Shown: positions 1-8,002, numbered from the stretch's first letter. The stretch: DNA of 12,857 nucleotides from Geobacter sp. (GCA_027346925.1 DAIERH010000049.1:1-12857), one strand, 5' to 3'. The notes: generated from the letters alone by a model not told the origin. Program-made: numbers and translations.

Positions 1-17
1 TGTCAAAGAGACCCCCG
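1..17 (-). promoter_or_regulatory. prfB: Programmed +1 frameshift site of prfB
   Basis: On the minus strand the sequence reads CGGGGG-TCT-CTT-TGA-C. This matches the E. coli prfB recoding signal (AGGGGG-TAT-CTT-TGA-C) in its three parts: a Shine-Dalgarno-like G-rich run at 12-16, a three-base spacer, and the slippery CTT followed by a poorly terminating TGA-C. In the known mechanism, low RF2 lets the ribosome pause at TGA and slip +1 from CTT to TTT, which makes more RF2, so the gene autoregulates. Every element except the downstream frame is visible here. Confidence 0.92.
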
Positions 18-74
18 GAGCTTGGCGATACGTTCTTCCAGGTCGGTCATTCGGGCTACTTCTTCACGGAACAT
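1..74 (-). CDS. prfB: Peptide chain release factor 2, N-terminal fragment cut by the window edge
   Basis: The minus-strand reading frame from the ATG at 72-74 encodes 23 residues beginning MFREEVARMTDLEERIAKLR and then reaches an in-frame TGA at 3-5. This is the short zero-frame leader of a release factor 2 gene with programmed frameshifting. After a +1 shift at CTT-TGA the frame reads GAC (Asp), as expected of the family, and the rest of the gene lies beyond base 1. RF2 recognises UGA and UAA stop codons and triggers peptide release on the ribosome. A good ribosome binding site precedes the ATG. The gene follows lnt in the same direction, an order I recall from Geobacter genomes. The call rests on the N-terminal sequence and the frameshift signal, because the GGQ domain is not in the window. 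Confidence 0.9.
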
Positions 75-80
75 GGGTTA

Positions 81-86
81 CTCCTT
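81..86 (-). promoter_or_regulatory. Ribosome binding site of prfB
   Basis: AAGGAG on the minus strand lies six bases before the prfB ATG at 72-74. It fixes this ATG as the start and supports the reading of the short 23-codon leader frame as translated. Confidence 0.8.
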
Positions 87-112
87 GCTAAAATGAATTA
101 GAGTCGATTTTC

Positions 113-240
113 GCCACTGAAACACGGAGGCACAGAGGAGGCATGGGCTTTAAGATTCAACAGCCCGCCGCTTACTGTTTGTCACGCAGTTTTCACGATG
201 ACGTTTTTTTGGTGTTGCTGCTCTCCGTGTCTCTGTGGCA
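113..240. repeat. Imperfect palindromic repeat of CACNGARR octamers (copy A)
   Basis: The left arm at 113-138 (plus) contains three tandem octamers, CACTGAAA, CACGGAGG and CACAGAGG. The right arm read on the minus strand contains CACAGAGA (237-230) and CACGGAGA (229-222). The arms match at 15 of 17 bases (113-129 against 239-223), giving a hairpin-like inverted repeat with a central segment of about 90 bases. The same octamer design recurs at 10869-11014. The element occupies the lnt-prfB gap and extends into the lnt 3' end, supplying its last codons and stop. No transposase is present, so it could be a non-autonomous mobile or REP-like element. Confidence 0.65.
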
Positions 241-1803
241 GGTTTGACCGTTTTTTCTCTGTCTGAACCACGCAAGTCCGGCAACCCCCGAGCTTAGCAA
301 CACGCACAGCCAAGCCGGCGCATCGCCGATCCGCAGGTAGAGGGAGTCGCCGCTGCCCGGCCTGACCTCGCCGGTGCGGAAGTCCTCCACGAACAGGCCG
401 GTCATGGTACGGACGTGGCCGTTCTGGTCGACGATGGCTGTGATGCCGGTATTGGCGGCGCGCAGCAGGGGCGTGCGGGTTTCCACGGCCCGAAAGACCG
501 CGATGGAGAAGTGCTGGTAGGGCGCCGAGGAGCGGCCGTACCAGGCGTCATTGGTGATGTTCACCAGAATGCGCGCCCCATTGCGCACATATTCCCGAGC
601 CAGTTCCGGAAAGATCGCCTCATAGCAGACCAGCAATCCGGCCTGGGTTTGTCCGACGTTAAGCGGAGCGGCGTGCTCGCCGGGCGAAAAGTCGCCGATC
701 CCCACCACCAGTTTGCTGACAAAGGGGAGCAGGTGTTTCATCGGCACATATTCGCCGAAAGGCACGAGGTGCAGCTTGTCGCCCCTGGCCATGGTCTCAC
801 CGGTGGGGGCGATGACGAAGGCGCTGTTGAGAAGGGTGTTCCTGTCGTTAACCAGTTCATGGGCCGGACTGCCGAAGAGCAGCCAGGTATGCAGCTCCCG
901 CGCCAGTGCCCTGATGCGTTCCGCCTGCATCGGCTCGTCCTGAAAGAAGAAGGGAACGGCGCTTTCCGGCCAGATCACGAGGTCCGTCCCCCCCTTGCCC
1001 GCCTCCCTGGTCAAGCGTTCGTAAATGGCCATGGTCTTTTCCCGGAAAGCCGGGCTCCATTTTACATCCTGGGGGATATTGCCTTGGATGAGGGCAACCC
1101 TGAGCGGCGGCCCTGAGGTCGTTTCCGGCCGGTTCAGGCGATTGAACCCGTAGAGGAGAGTTGCGATGAGGGCGGTGATGAGGAACAGCGCGCTCTTGAA
1201 CGGGTAGGGTACTCCTGCCCCGGAAACCGCCCGCAGGACGCGGTAGAGCACCACGTTGGCCAGCACAATGAGCGCCGTGATGCCGTAGACGCCGGTTATG
1301 TCGGCAATCTGGATCAGCGGCAGGGTGCGGTACTGGGAGTGGCCCAGCATGGCCCAGGGAAAGCCGGTGAACAGGAAGGAGCGGATGAAGTCGAAGGCTA
1401 TCCAGGCCACCGGCAGGGTAAAGGCGGCCTTGACCCCGACCTGTTCACCCAGGCGCGCCACCAGCGTGGTCATGCCGTAGAACAGGGCCAGCCATGCCAC
1501 AAGCATGAGATATATCGGGATGCTGACGGCCCAGGGAAGGTGCCCGTACAGGGTGACGACGATATTGATCCAGTACAGGATGATGGCGTAGGCGCTGAGC
1601 CCGCAGGTAAGGCCGATGCGAAAGGCCGTGCGGGCGGAGGCCCCCTCAAGCGCGATCAGCAGTGGAATCAGCGCAATCCAGGCCAGAAATGAAAGACCGG
1701 CGTTGGGAAAGGAGAGGGCGATCAACACGCCGGAAGCGATGGCCAGCAGTCCCGCACGATCGAACAGTTGCAGCATGTATGTAGCGGGGTACCGGTTCGT
1801 CAC
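193..1803 (-). CDS. lnt: Apolipoprotein N-acyltransferase
   Basis: Lnt transfers a third acyl chain from a phospholipid to the N-terminal cysteine of lipoproteins in the inner membrane. The 536-residue product has about six hydrophobic segments in residues 11-220, a nitrilase-type (CN hydrolase) domain at about 234-480, and a C-terminal membrane segment at about 497-513. The expected Glu-Lys-Cys triad is E280 (WPESAVP), K343 (GDKLHLVPFGEY) and C393 (LLVCYEAIFPE), close to E. coli 267/335/387. The start is GTG at 1801-1803, sharing one base with the upstream CBS gene's TAG and preceded by GGGGGA. An ATG nine codons later (1774-1776) is the alternative. Oddity: residues 522-536 are polar and encoded by the palindromic repeat A, so the C-terminus looks extended or replaced by repeat DNA. 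Confidence 0.96.
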   Translation of the reverse strand: MTNRYPATYMLQLFDRAGLLAIASGVLIALSFPNAGLSFLAWIALIPLLIALEGASARTAFRIGLTCGLSAYAIILYWINIVVTLYGHLPWAVSIPIYLMLVAWLALFYGMTTLVARLGEQVGVKAAFTLPVAWIAFDFIRSFLFTGFPWAMLGHSQYRTLPLIQIADITGVYGITALIVLANVVLYRVLRAVSGAGVPYPFKSALFLITALIATLLYGFNRLNRPETTSGPPLRVALIQGNIPQDVKWSPAFREKTMAIYERLTREAGKGGTDLVIWPESAVPFFFQDEPMQAERIRALARELHTWLLFGSPAHELVNDRNTLLNSAFVIAPTGETMARGDKLHLVPFGEYVPMKHLLPFVSKLVVGIGDFSPGEHAAPLNVGQTQAGLLVCYEAIFPELAREYVRNGARILVNITNDAWYGRSSAPYQHFSIAVFRAVETRTPLLRAANTGITAIVDQNGHVRTMTGLFVEDFRTGEVRPGSGDSLYLRIGDAPAWLCVLLSSGVAGLAWFRQRKNGQTCHRDTESSNTKKTSS

Positions 1804-2657
1804 TAGTCCCCCGCTGCTTCGCCATTGGTACTGCCGGCGCGGGCAACGCAGACCTTTTTGATCTTGCGCTCATCGGCATCCAGGATGGTCAGGCGCAGCC
1901 CGGCTCCGTCGATCACGTCGCCCGCGGCGGGAATCTTGCCGGTCAGATGGAAGATGAGACCGCCGATGGTATCGAACTTGTCGCGTTCGATCTCCATGTC
2001 GAAGTGCTTCTCCAGGTCTTCCACGGGCATGCGGGCATCGGCGGTGATGGAACCGTCGGCATTGATCTCGAAGAGTGCCTCTTCCTGGTCGTATTCGTCC
2101 TGGATATCGCCCACGATCTCCTCCAGCAGGTCCTCGATGGTGATCAGGCCCGAGGTACCGCCGTATTCGTCGATGACGATGGCCAGGTGAACCCGTTTTC
2201 GCTTGAACTCCTGGAGCAATTGTTCCAGATTTTTGGTTTCGGGGATAAAGTAGGGGGGACGCATGATGGCACGCACCTGAACCCGCGCCCGGTCCTCACC
2301 CCAGAATTTCAGCAGGTCTTTGGCATAGAGCAGGCCGATGATGTTGTCGGTGGTGGTTTCAAAGACCGGGATACGCGAGTGACCGCAGGAGATGATGGTC
2401 TCCAGCAACTCCTGCACGGTGGCTTCGGCGGAGACGCAGGCCATGTCGGTGCGGGGTACCATGACCTCACGTACCACGGTGCTGCGCAGGGAGAAGATCG
2501 AGCGGATCATCTCGCTCTCCTCCTCGTTTACCAGTCCCTCTTCCTCGCTGGCCTCGATCAACTCATGGATCTCATCAGCGGTAATCTTTTTGCGACCGGT
2601 CAGGAACCGGCTGACCAGGTCGAGAATCCCCGACTTTATGCCCCCGCCTTCTTCCAA
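1803..2657 (-). CDS. CorC/YbeX-like CBS-domain protein without an N-terminal membrane domain
   Basis: The 284-residue protein carries a CBS pair and a CorC_HlyC (transporter-associated) C-terminal domain. CBS1 begins near VMVPRTDM (66-73). CBS2 begins at IMRP (131-134) and includes the hallmark DEYGGTSGLITIEDLLEEIVG stretch (163-183). The C-terminal domain covers about 200-272. It lacks the DUF21 membrane domain of longer relatives and so resembles E. coli YbeX/CorC, which also lies next to ybeY and lnt and is linked to Mg/Co efflux and ribosome metabolism. The exact role here is not shown by sequence. The start is TTG at 2655-2657, supported by GGAGGG at 2666-2671 with eight-base spacing. 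It lies 15 bases after the kinase gene and overlaps lnt by one base, which implies translational coupling. Confidence 0.92.
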   Translation of the reverse strand: MEEGGGIKSGILDLVSRFLTGRKKITADEIHELIEASEEEGLVNEEESEMIRSIFSLRSTVVREVMVPRTDMACVSAEATVQELLETIISCGHSRIPVFETTTDNIIGLLYAKDLLKFWGEDRARVQVRAIMRPPYFIPETKNLEQLLQEFKRKRVHLAIVIDEYGGTSGLITIEDLLEEIVGDIQDEYDQEEALFEINADGSITADARMPVEDLEKHFDMEIERDKFDTIGGLIFHLTGKIPAAGDVIDGAGLRLTILDADERKIKKVCVARAGSTNGEAAGD

Positions 2658-2672
2658 CGTGAATTCCCTCCG

Positions 2673-3305
2673 TTATGAGCCCAATAGTTTGAATAACATA
2701 AGCACAATCAGGGTAATGCCGGCTCCCAGCAATGAGCCGAACACGACCTCGGTCATGGTATGGATCCGCATCAGCAGCCGTGAATGGCTGACCATTGCGG
2801 CCAGTGCGACGGAAAGCAACGAGATGAGCGGATCATGGGTATTGAGCGAAACAGCCGTGGCAATGGAGAATGCCACGGCCGCATGGCCGCTGGGCACGCC
2901 TCCATGGAGCGGTGTGCCCGTACCGGTCAGACTTTTGACCATGACGACAACGATGATGACGATCAGGACGGATACCACCGTACCCAGATCGGATGGCGTA
3001 CCGAACATGGCAAGCACCTTTCCGTAAATAGGGAGCACATACCTGGCCAGGATCAGATAACCCATGATGAGCGCGCCCATCGAGGCCAGCAGCACAGCGC
3101 CGGCGGCCGTGTCCTTTGCAACCTTGGCCAGGGGGTGATAGCCGGGCGAGACCAGGTCCACCACTGCCTCCACCGCCGTGTTGAGCAGTTCCGCGAACAG
3201 CACGAAGAGGATCGAGATCGCCAGCAGGGCGAATTCGATGGGCGTCACCCGCAGGAAGAGCGCCGCCAGCAGCACTGCCAGGGCGGAGATGAAGTGGTTG
3301 CGCAT
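2673..3305 (-). CDS. Diacylglycerol/undecaprenol kinase fused to a PAP2 phosphatase domain
   Basis: Two membrane lipid enzymes are joined. Residues 1-88 from the ATG at 3303-3305 are a DgkA-family kinase with the signature around E39 and E46 (AELLNTAVEAVVD) followed by YHPLAKVAKD. Gram-positive-type relatives phosphorylate undecaprenol or diacylglycerol. Residues 110-205 are a PAP2 domain: KSLTGTG (K124), PSGH (138-141) and SR-X5-H-X3-E (175-186), the last position being Glu where Asp is common. Kinase and phosphatase could cycle lipid carriers at the inner membrane. The first ATG does not begin the conserved domain: in the same frame, FIDSVNCAIEGI and RTEKH are encoded upstream, where no ATG, GTG or TTG exists. 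The real N-terminus probably lies at or upstream of 3383. It ends 15 bases before the CBS gene. Confidence 0.9.
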   Translation of the reverse strand: MRNHFISALAVLLAALFLRVTPIEFALLAISILFVLFAELLNTAVEAVVDLVSPGYHPLAKVAKDTAAGAVLLASMGALIMGYLILARYVLPIYGKVLAMFGTPSDLGTVVSVLIVIIVVVMVKSLTGTGTPLHGGVPSGHAAVAFSIATAVSLNTHDPLISLLSVALAAMVSHSRLLMRIHTMTEVVFGSLLGAGITLIVLMLFKLLGS

Positions 3306-3410
3306 GTGCTTCTCGGTGCGGACCGCGTGGATAATCCCCTCGATGGCGCAGTTGACCGAGTCTATGAACCGGTCGGGTTTAACAACCCTTCCTTCTTCAA
3401 AATCCTGAAT
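3306..3410 (-). other. N-terminal coding extension of the kinase lacking a standard start codon, overlapping the ybeY 3' end
   Basis: This frame is continuous with the kinase and open back to a TGA at 3468-3470. It encodes VKPDRFIDSVNCAIEGI and then HAVRTEKH before the first ATG, which matches the N-terminal helix region of DgkA-type kinases. None of its codons is ATG, GTG or TTG. Two routes are visible. One is an ATT at 3408-3410 with AAGGAG at 3419-3424 and eight-base spacing. The other is a -1 shift at GTTAAAC (3377-3383) near the ybeY end, which would fuse YbeY to the kinase. A sequencing error or strain mutation of a lost start is also possible. Confidence 0.55.
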
Positions 3411-3847
3411 AGTTCCCGCTCCTTTTGCTCCATTTTTTGGGCCTCGGCCGGGCCTGAGCGCTCGTGGTCATACCCGCACAGATGGAGTATGCCGTGCACC
3501 AGCAGAAAACAGAGCCGCTCGAACGGCTCCATGCCGCCGACTTCGGCCTCCCGTGCGGCGGTGTCGGCCGAGATGATCACATCACCCAGGGCATGGGGCG
3601 AAACCCCGCCCCAGTCTCCCTCCCGCAGCGAGAAGGAGATGACGTTGGTGGCGTGATCCCGTCCCAGGTAGTCGCGGTTGATGGCGCGGATGGTCCGGTC
3701 GCCAACGACCGAGAGGGACAGTTCCGTCTCCTCAGGACATCCCAAGGCGCTTAAGGTCCTCGTTGCCACCTTTTTTAGCCGGCTTGTCCCGATCCGATGC
3801 CTTCGCTGGCGGTTGTTCAACAGTATCCGCACTTTTTTTGCCCCCAT
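3362..3847 (-). CDS. ybeY: Endoribonuclease/rRNA maturation factor YbeY
   Basis: YbeY is a zinc-dependent RNase needed for 16S rRNA 3' maturation and 70S ribosome quality control. The 161-residue protein carries the family motif HGILHLCGYDHE with metal-ligand histidines at 118, 122 and 128, plus the upstream RDHATNVISF segment and GDVIIS strand typical of the family. The first conserved strand is VRILLNNRQ. The ATG at 3845-3847 and a GTG five codons later (3830-3832) are both possible; neither has a decisive ribosome binding site. Either start lies inside the HD gene, giving an overlap of 101-116 bases. Its last codons hold the GTTAAAC heptamer and overlap the kinase extension. It is the second gene of the unit. 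Confidence 0.95.
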   Translation of the reverse strand: MGAKKVRILLNNRQRRHRIGTSRLKKVATRTLSALGCPEETELSLSVVGDRTIRAINRDYLGRDHATNVISFSLREGDWGGVSPHALGDVIISADTAAREAEVGGMEPFERLCFLLVHGILHLCGYDHERSGPAEAQKMEQKERELFRILKKEGLLNPTGS

Positions 3848-6194
3848 TGCCCGCCCTTACCTGTTCGGTGACTGCGGTTTTCTGTTCGATATGCGCCGTT
3901 TTTTTGGCTCCGCCGCCACCCTTGTGGACCGGCTCGGGGTAATCGATACGGTGATGAAAGATCCCGTTCAGGATGCGGTTGAAGCTCTTGGCAATCTCGT
4001 GCAGGTTCTTCAGCGTCAATTCGCACTCGTCCAGTTGACCGTCGATGAAGATATTGTTGATGATCTTCTGTACCATGCCCTGGATGCGATCGGCGGTGGG
4101 GTTGACCAGGCTGCGGGAGGCGGCCTCTACACAGTCGGCCAGCATGACGATGCCGGCCTCGCGGGTTTGCGGCTTGGGGCCGGGATACCGGAAATCCTTC
4201 TCCTCCACGACCTGCCCGTTGGCCTCGGCCTGGGTCTTGGCCCGGTCGTAGAAAAATTTGATCAGGCCGGTACCGTGGTGCTGACGGATGATGTCGAGGA
4301 TCGGCTGGCCCAGGCGTTTTTCGCGTGCCAGTTCGGCACCCTCCTTGATGTGGGATATCAGGATCAGGGCGCTCATGCTGGGGGTGAGCCGGTCGTGGCG
4401 GTTCTCATCGTCGCTCTGGTTTTCGATGAAATAGAGCGGCTTGGATGCCTTGCCGATGTCGTGATAATAGGCTGCCACTCGCGCCAGGAGCGGATTGGCG
4501 TTGATAGACTCGGCCGCCGCCTCCACCAGGTTGCCCACCACCACGCTGTGGTGGTAGGTGCCTGGCGCGCGCACCATCAGGTCACGCAGCAGGGGAGAGT
4601 TGAGGTTGGCCAGTTCCAGCAGCTTGATGTCGGTAGTGTAGTGGAACAGCGCCTCGATGACGGGGATGAAACCAGACACAAAACCGGCGCTCACCACGCC
4701 GCTCACCAGGGCGAAGAAGGCCACGTAGACGGTCTGCATGCTGAAAAGGGTGCTGTTGAAGGTCTGGAAGGCCAGGGCCATGGCCAGGTTGACCACCGAT
4801 ACCTTGAGTCCGGCTGCATAGACGGTGCCGCGGTCCGAACACTGCCGCATGCCATGGGCGCCGACAATGCCCCCCAGCAGGGCATAGATCACCACGAACA
4901 TGTTGTTGTCGAACATGATCCCCAACAGGGGGGCCAGAATGGCGCAGAAGACCAGGGCGACCTCCGAGTTGATGAAGACGCGCACGATCATTGCGCTGGC
5001 CGCAAAGGGGAACAGGTAAAAGTAGTTGTTGGTGTCCACGTTGGGAAAGACCTGTCCGATGTTGTGGGATATGAGCAGTGCGGTCTTGAACACCAGGAAG
5101 CTGCCGACAATAAGCAGCGACAGGATCAGAATGTCCCGGTTGGTGGGGTTGAACTTGCGGATGTTCTTGCAGGCGAAACGGTAGGGAAAGTAGAACAACA
5201 CCAGGATCAGGCCGAAGATCCCGGCTGCGCTGAACAGCTGGTTGCCACCGCGGTGCCCCTGGAAGATGGCGCGCAGCTTCTGGGATTGCTCAGGGCTGAT
5301 CCGTTCCCCGACCCGCACGATCATCTCGCCTTTTTGCACCTTGAAGAGCACCGGACGAACCGCTTCCATGGCAGCCTTGGCGCGGACCTCCGAGGCCTCT
5401 CGGTTGTAGATCAGGTTCGGCAGCAGGATACGGGCGATGACCGCCGATACCCTGGCGGTGTCGGCAGGCTCGCCCAATCCCGAAATCTCCCAGCCGTCAA
5501 CCATCCTGCGGGCTTCGCCGATCTCGGTGTAGTTCATGGAGGCGTCGCCTCTCCCAATCAGGTTGCCGTTGTTTTCCAGAACCTCCATGCCGCGTCGGAC
5601 GTCGGTCTGGAAGACCTTGCCGTCCAGCACGATCCTGCGCTGGTAGAGTTCGTTAATCAGACCGGTCACATCGTCCAGAAACGCCTTGTCCGACCTGATG
5701 CGGGTGAAAGCGTGTATTTCTGCCTCGCTCAGCTCGGTATCGAGCAGCGGCATCAGCTGGCCGCGCCATTCCTCCACGCTCTTGGTATTTTTTGCGCTGC
5801 GTGCCGTGCGGATATTGGAGAGGGCCTCTTCCAGCTTACCGATCAGGTAGGAAGGGACACGGTCGCTCAGGTTGTAGATCAGCGGGGCGTTGTTGGCGGC
5901 TTCCTTGCGTCGCTGCTCGGTCTGGACCCGGTCCTCGACCAGGTATTCCTGGGTGGCGCGGATGTCCGATGTGGCGATATCCCCGGTCTTGAATTGTATC
6001 AAGGAGAAATGGTGGCTGGGCAGGACGATGAACGTCAGCAGGAATGCGGTTGCGATGAGCAGGATAAACCTGTTGCGACGGGCTGTCTGGGGATTGGAAA
6101 ACCTTCGCACGACCGAATCGAGGAGGCTTGACCCCAGCTTGCTCAGGTATGTTACGGCGTTCAGGTCTTGGTTGGTACCGAGTAGGTCCGGCAT
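3732..6194 (-). CDS. Membrane HD-domain phosphodiesterase of the PgpH/YqfF (7TMR-HD) family
   Basis: The 820-residue protein has an N-terminal membrane helix (about 43-60), a large extracytoplasmic 7TMR-HDED domain (about 61-315), seven predicted membrane segments (about 320-515) and a cytoplasmic HD domain. The metal-binding set is visible: YHHS (H548/H549), YYHDIGK (H578, D579), H615, RQHHG (H639/H640) and LADCVE (D687). Family members such as Listeria PgpH hydrolyse cyclic di-AMP, so that is the best guess for the substrate, but it is inferred. Residues 758-820 form a Lys/Ala/Gly-rich tail ending EDLKRLGMS, unlike the rest, and its DNA overlaps ybeY. The ATG at 6192-6194 lacks a clear ribosome binding site. 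It is the first gene after the strong promoter at 6267-6295 and probably leads the transcription unit. Confidence 0.93.
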   Translation of the reverse strand: MPDLLGTNQDLNAVTYLSKLGSSLLDSVVRRFSNPQTARRNRFILLIATAFLLTFIVLPSHHFSLIQFKTGDIATSDIRATQEYLVEDRVQTEQRRKEAANNAPLIYNLSDRVPSYLIGKLEEALSNIRTARSAKNTKSVEEWRGQLMPLLDTELSEAEIHAFTRIRSDKAFLDDVTGLINELYQRRIVLDGKVFQTDVRRGMEVLENNGNLIGRGDASMNYTEIGEARRMVDGWEISGLGEPADTARVSAVIARILLPNLIYNREASEVRAKAAMEAVRPVLFKVQKGEMIVRVGERISPEQSQKLRAIFQGHRGGNQLFSAAGIFGLILVLFYFPYRFACKNIRKFNPTNRDILILSLLIVGSFLVFKTALLISHNIGQVFPNVDTNNYFYLFPFAASAMIVRVFINSEVALVFCAILAPLLGIMFDNNMFVVIYALLGGIVGAHGMRQCSDRGTVYAAGLKVSVVNLAMALAFQTFNSTLFSMQTVYVAFFALVSGVVSAGFVSGFIPVIEALFHYTTDIKLLELANLNSPLLRDLMVRAPGTYHHSVVVGNLVEAAAESINANPLLARVAAYYHDIGKASKPLYFIENQSDDENRHDRLTPSMSALILISHIKEGAELAREKRLGQPILDIIRQHHGTGLIKFFYDRAKTQAEANGQVVEEKDFRYPGPKPQTREAGIVMLADCVEAASRSLVNPTADRIQGMVQKIINNIFIDGQLDECELTLKNLHEIAKSFNRILNGIFHHRIDYPEPVHKGGGGAKKTAHIEQKTAVTEQVRAGNGGKKSADTVEQPPAKASDRDKPAKKGGNEDLKRLGMS

Positions 6195-6266
6195 AAATTA
6201 ATTAAGGGGCGAAACAGGTTCGGTTCGGTTACATGGATACTGCATAAGTGTTTGAAATAAGTTTTA

Positions 6267-6295
6267 AATATAGCGTGGTTCAGGGTGAGTGTCAA
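6267..6295 (-). promoter_or_regulatory. Strong sigma-70-type promoter for the HD-ybeY-kinase-CBS-lnt-prfB unit
   Basis: On the minus strand the -35 box TTGACA (6295-6290) matches the consensus completely. A 17-base spacer follows, then the -10 box TATATT (6272-6267), one base from consensus. Transcription should begin near 6260, leaving a leader of about 66 bases before the HD gene ATG. No other promoter of this quality was seen in the short gaps of the downstream genes. Confidence 0.8.
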
Positions 6296-6310
6296 TAAAA
6301 CTGTTGTTGG

Positions 6311-6330
6311 ACGGGGATTGACGTCCCCAT
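6311..6330 (-). terminator. Weak hairpin after the DUF503 gene
   Basis: The minus strand can form a stem GGGGA/TCCCC with a six-base loop, extended by one wobble and one A-T pair, eight bases after the DUF503 stop. The T-rich stretch TTTTATT follows only about ten bases later and merges with the next promoter. It may separate the asnS-DUF503 unit from the HD unit, but it is not a typical intrinsic terminator. Confidence 0.25.
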
Positions 6331-6337
6331 TGGGTGC

Positions 6338-6619
6338 TCAGATCTCGGAAATATCCGCTCCGGCTATCTCCACATCCGGCCATTCTCCGTAGACCCAATC
6401 CTCTACCCGTTCCAGGGTCGTGCGCGCAATGCCCTTGTCCGGGCTGACCGTAACGAAGCCCAGCACAGCGACGGCCGGATTGTCCTGGCGGTCCACCTCG
6501 GCGCCGGCGATGTTGAAGCGGTTGCGCGCCCGCTCCACGATGCTCTTGACAATGCCGCGCTTCTCCTTGAGGGAGCGGCAGGGGAGGTCCAGATGGAGTT
6601 CGAGGCAGTAGACGAACAT
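6338..6619 (-). CDS. DUF503 (YlxP-like) family protein
   Basis: The 93-residue protein shows the family pattern: a starting strand MFVYCLELHL, then the SLKEKR motif (16-21) and a helix KSIVERARNRFNIAGAEV. YlxP-type proteins are small, often encoded near infB/rbfA in Gram-positives, and have been linked to ribosome biogenesis; their biochemical function is not established. The ATG (6617-6619) lies three bases after the asnS stop, with CGGAG inside the asnS end as ribosome binding site, so translation is probably coupled to asnS. The length is normal for the family. Confidence 0.88.
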   Translation of the reverse strand: MFVYCLELHLDLPCRSLKEKRGIVKSIVERARNRFNIAGAEVDRQDNPAVAVLGFVTVSPDKGIARTTLERVEDWVYGEWPDVEIAGADISEI

Positions 6620-6622
6620 GAT

Positions 6623-8002
<1,380 letters not shown>

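Noticed and set aside
113..240. CRISPR array
   Set aside because: The octamers are contiguous without spacers and arranged as an inverted pair; no cas genes are present.
415..1116. 233-codon plus-strand frame opposite lnt
   Set aside because: No family pattern, and the opposite strand carries a complete Lnt with its catalytic triad.
1947..3656. Plus-strand frames opposite the CBS, kinase and ybeY genes
   Set aside because: Low-complexity Asp/His/Gln-rich translations that shadow well-identified minus-strand genes.
3678..6131. 817-codon open frame on the plus strand opposite the HD gene
   Set aside because: It mirrors the HD gene codon for codon, is rich in His, Gln, Asp, Val and Gly without membrane or domain pattern, and has no start signal. 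Long antisense frames are expected from GC-rich codon use.
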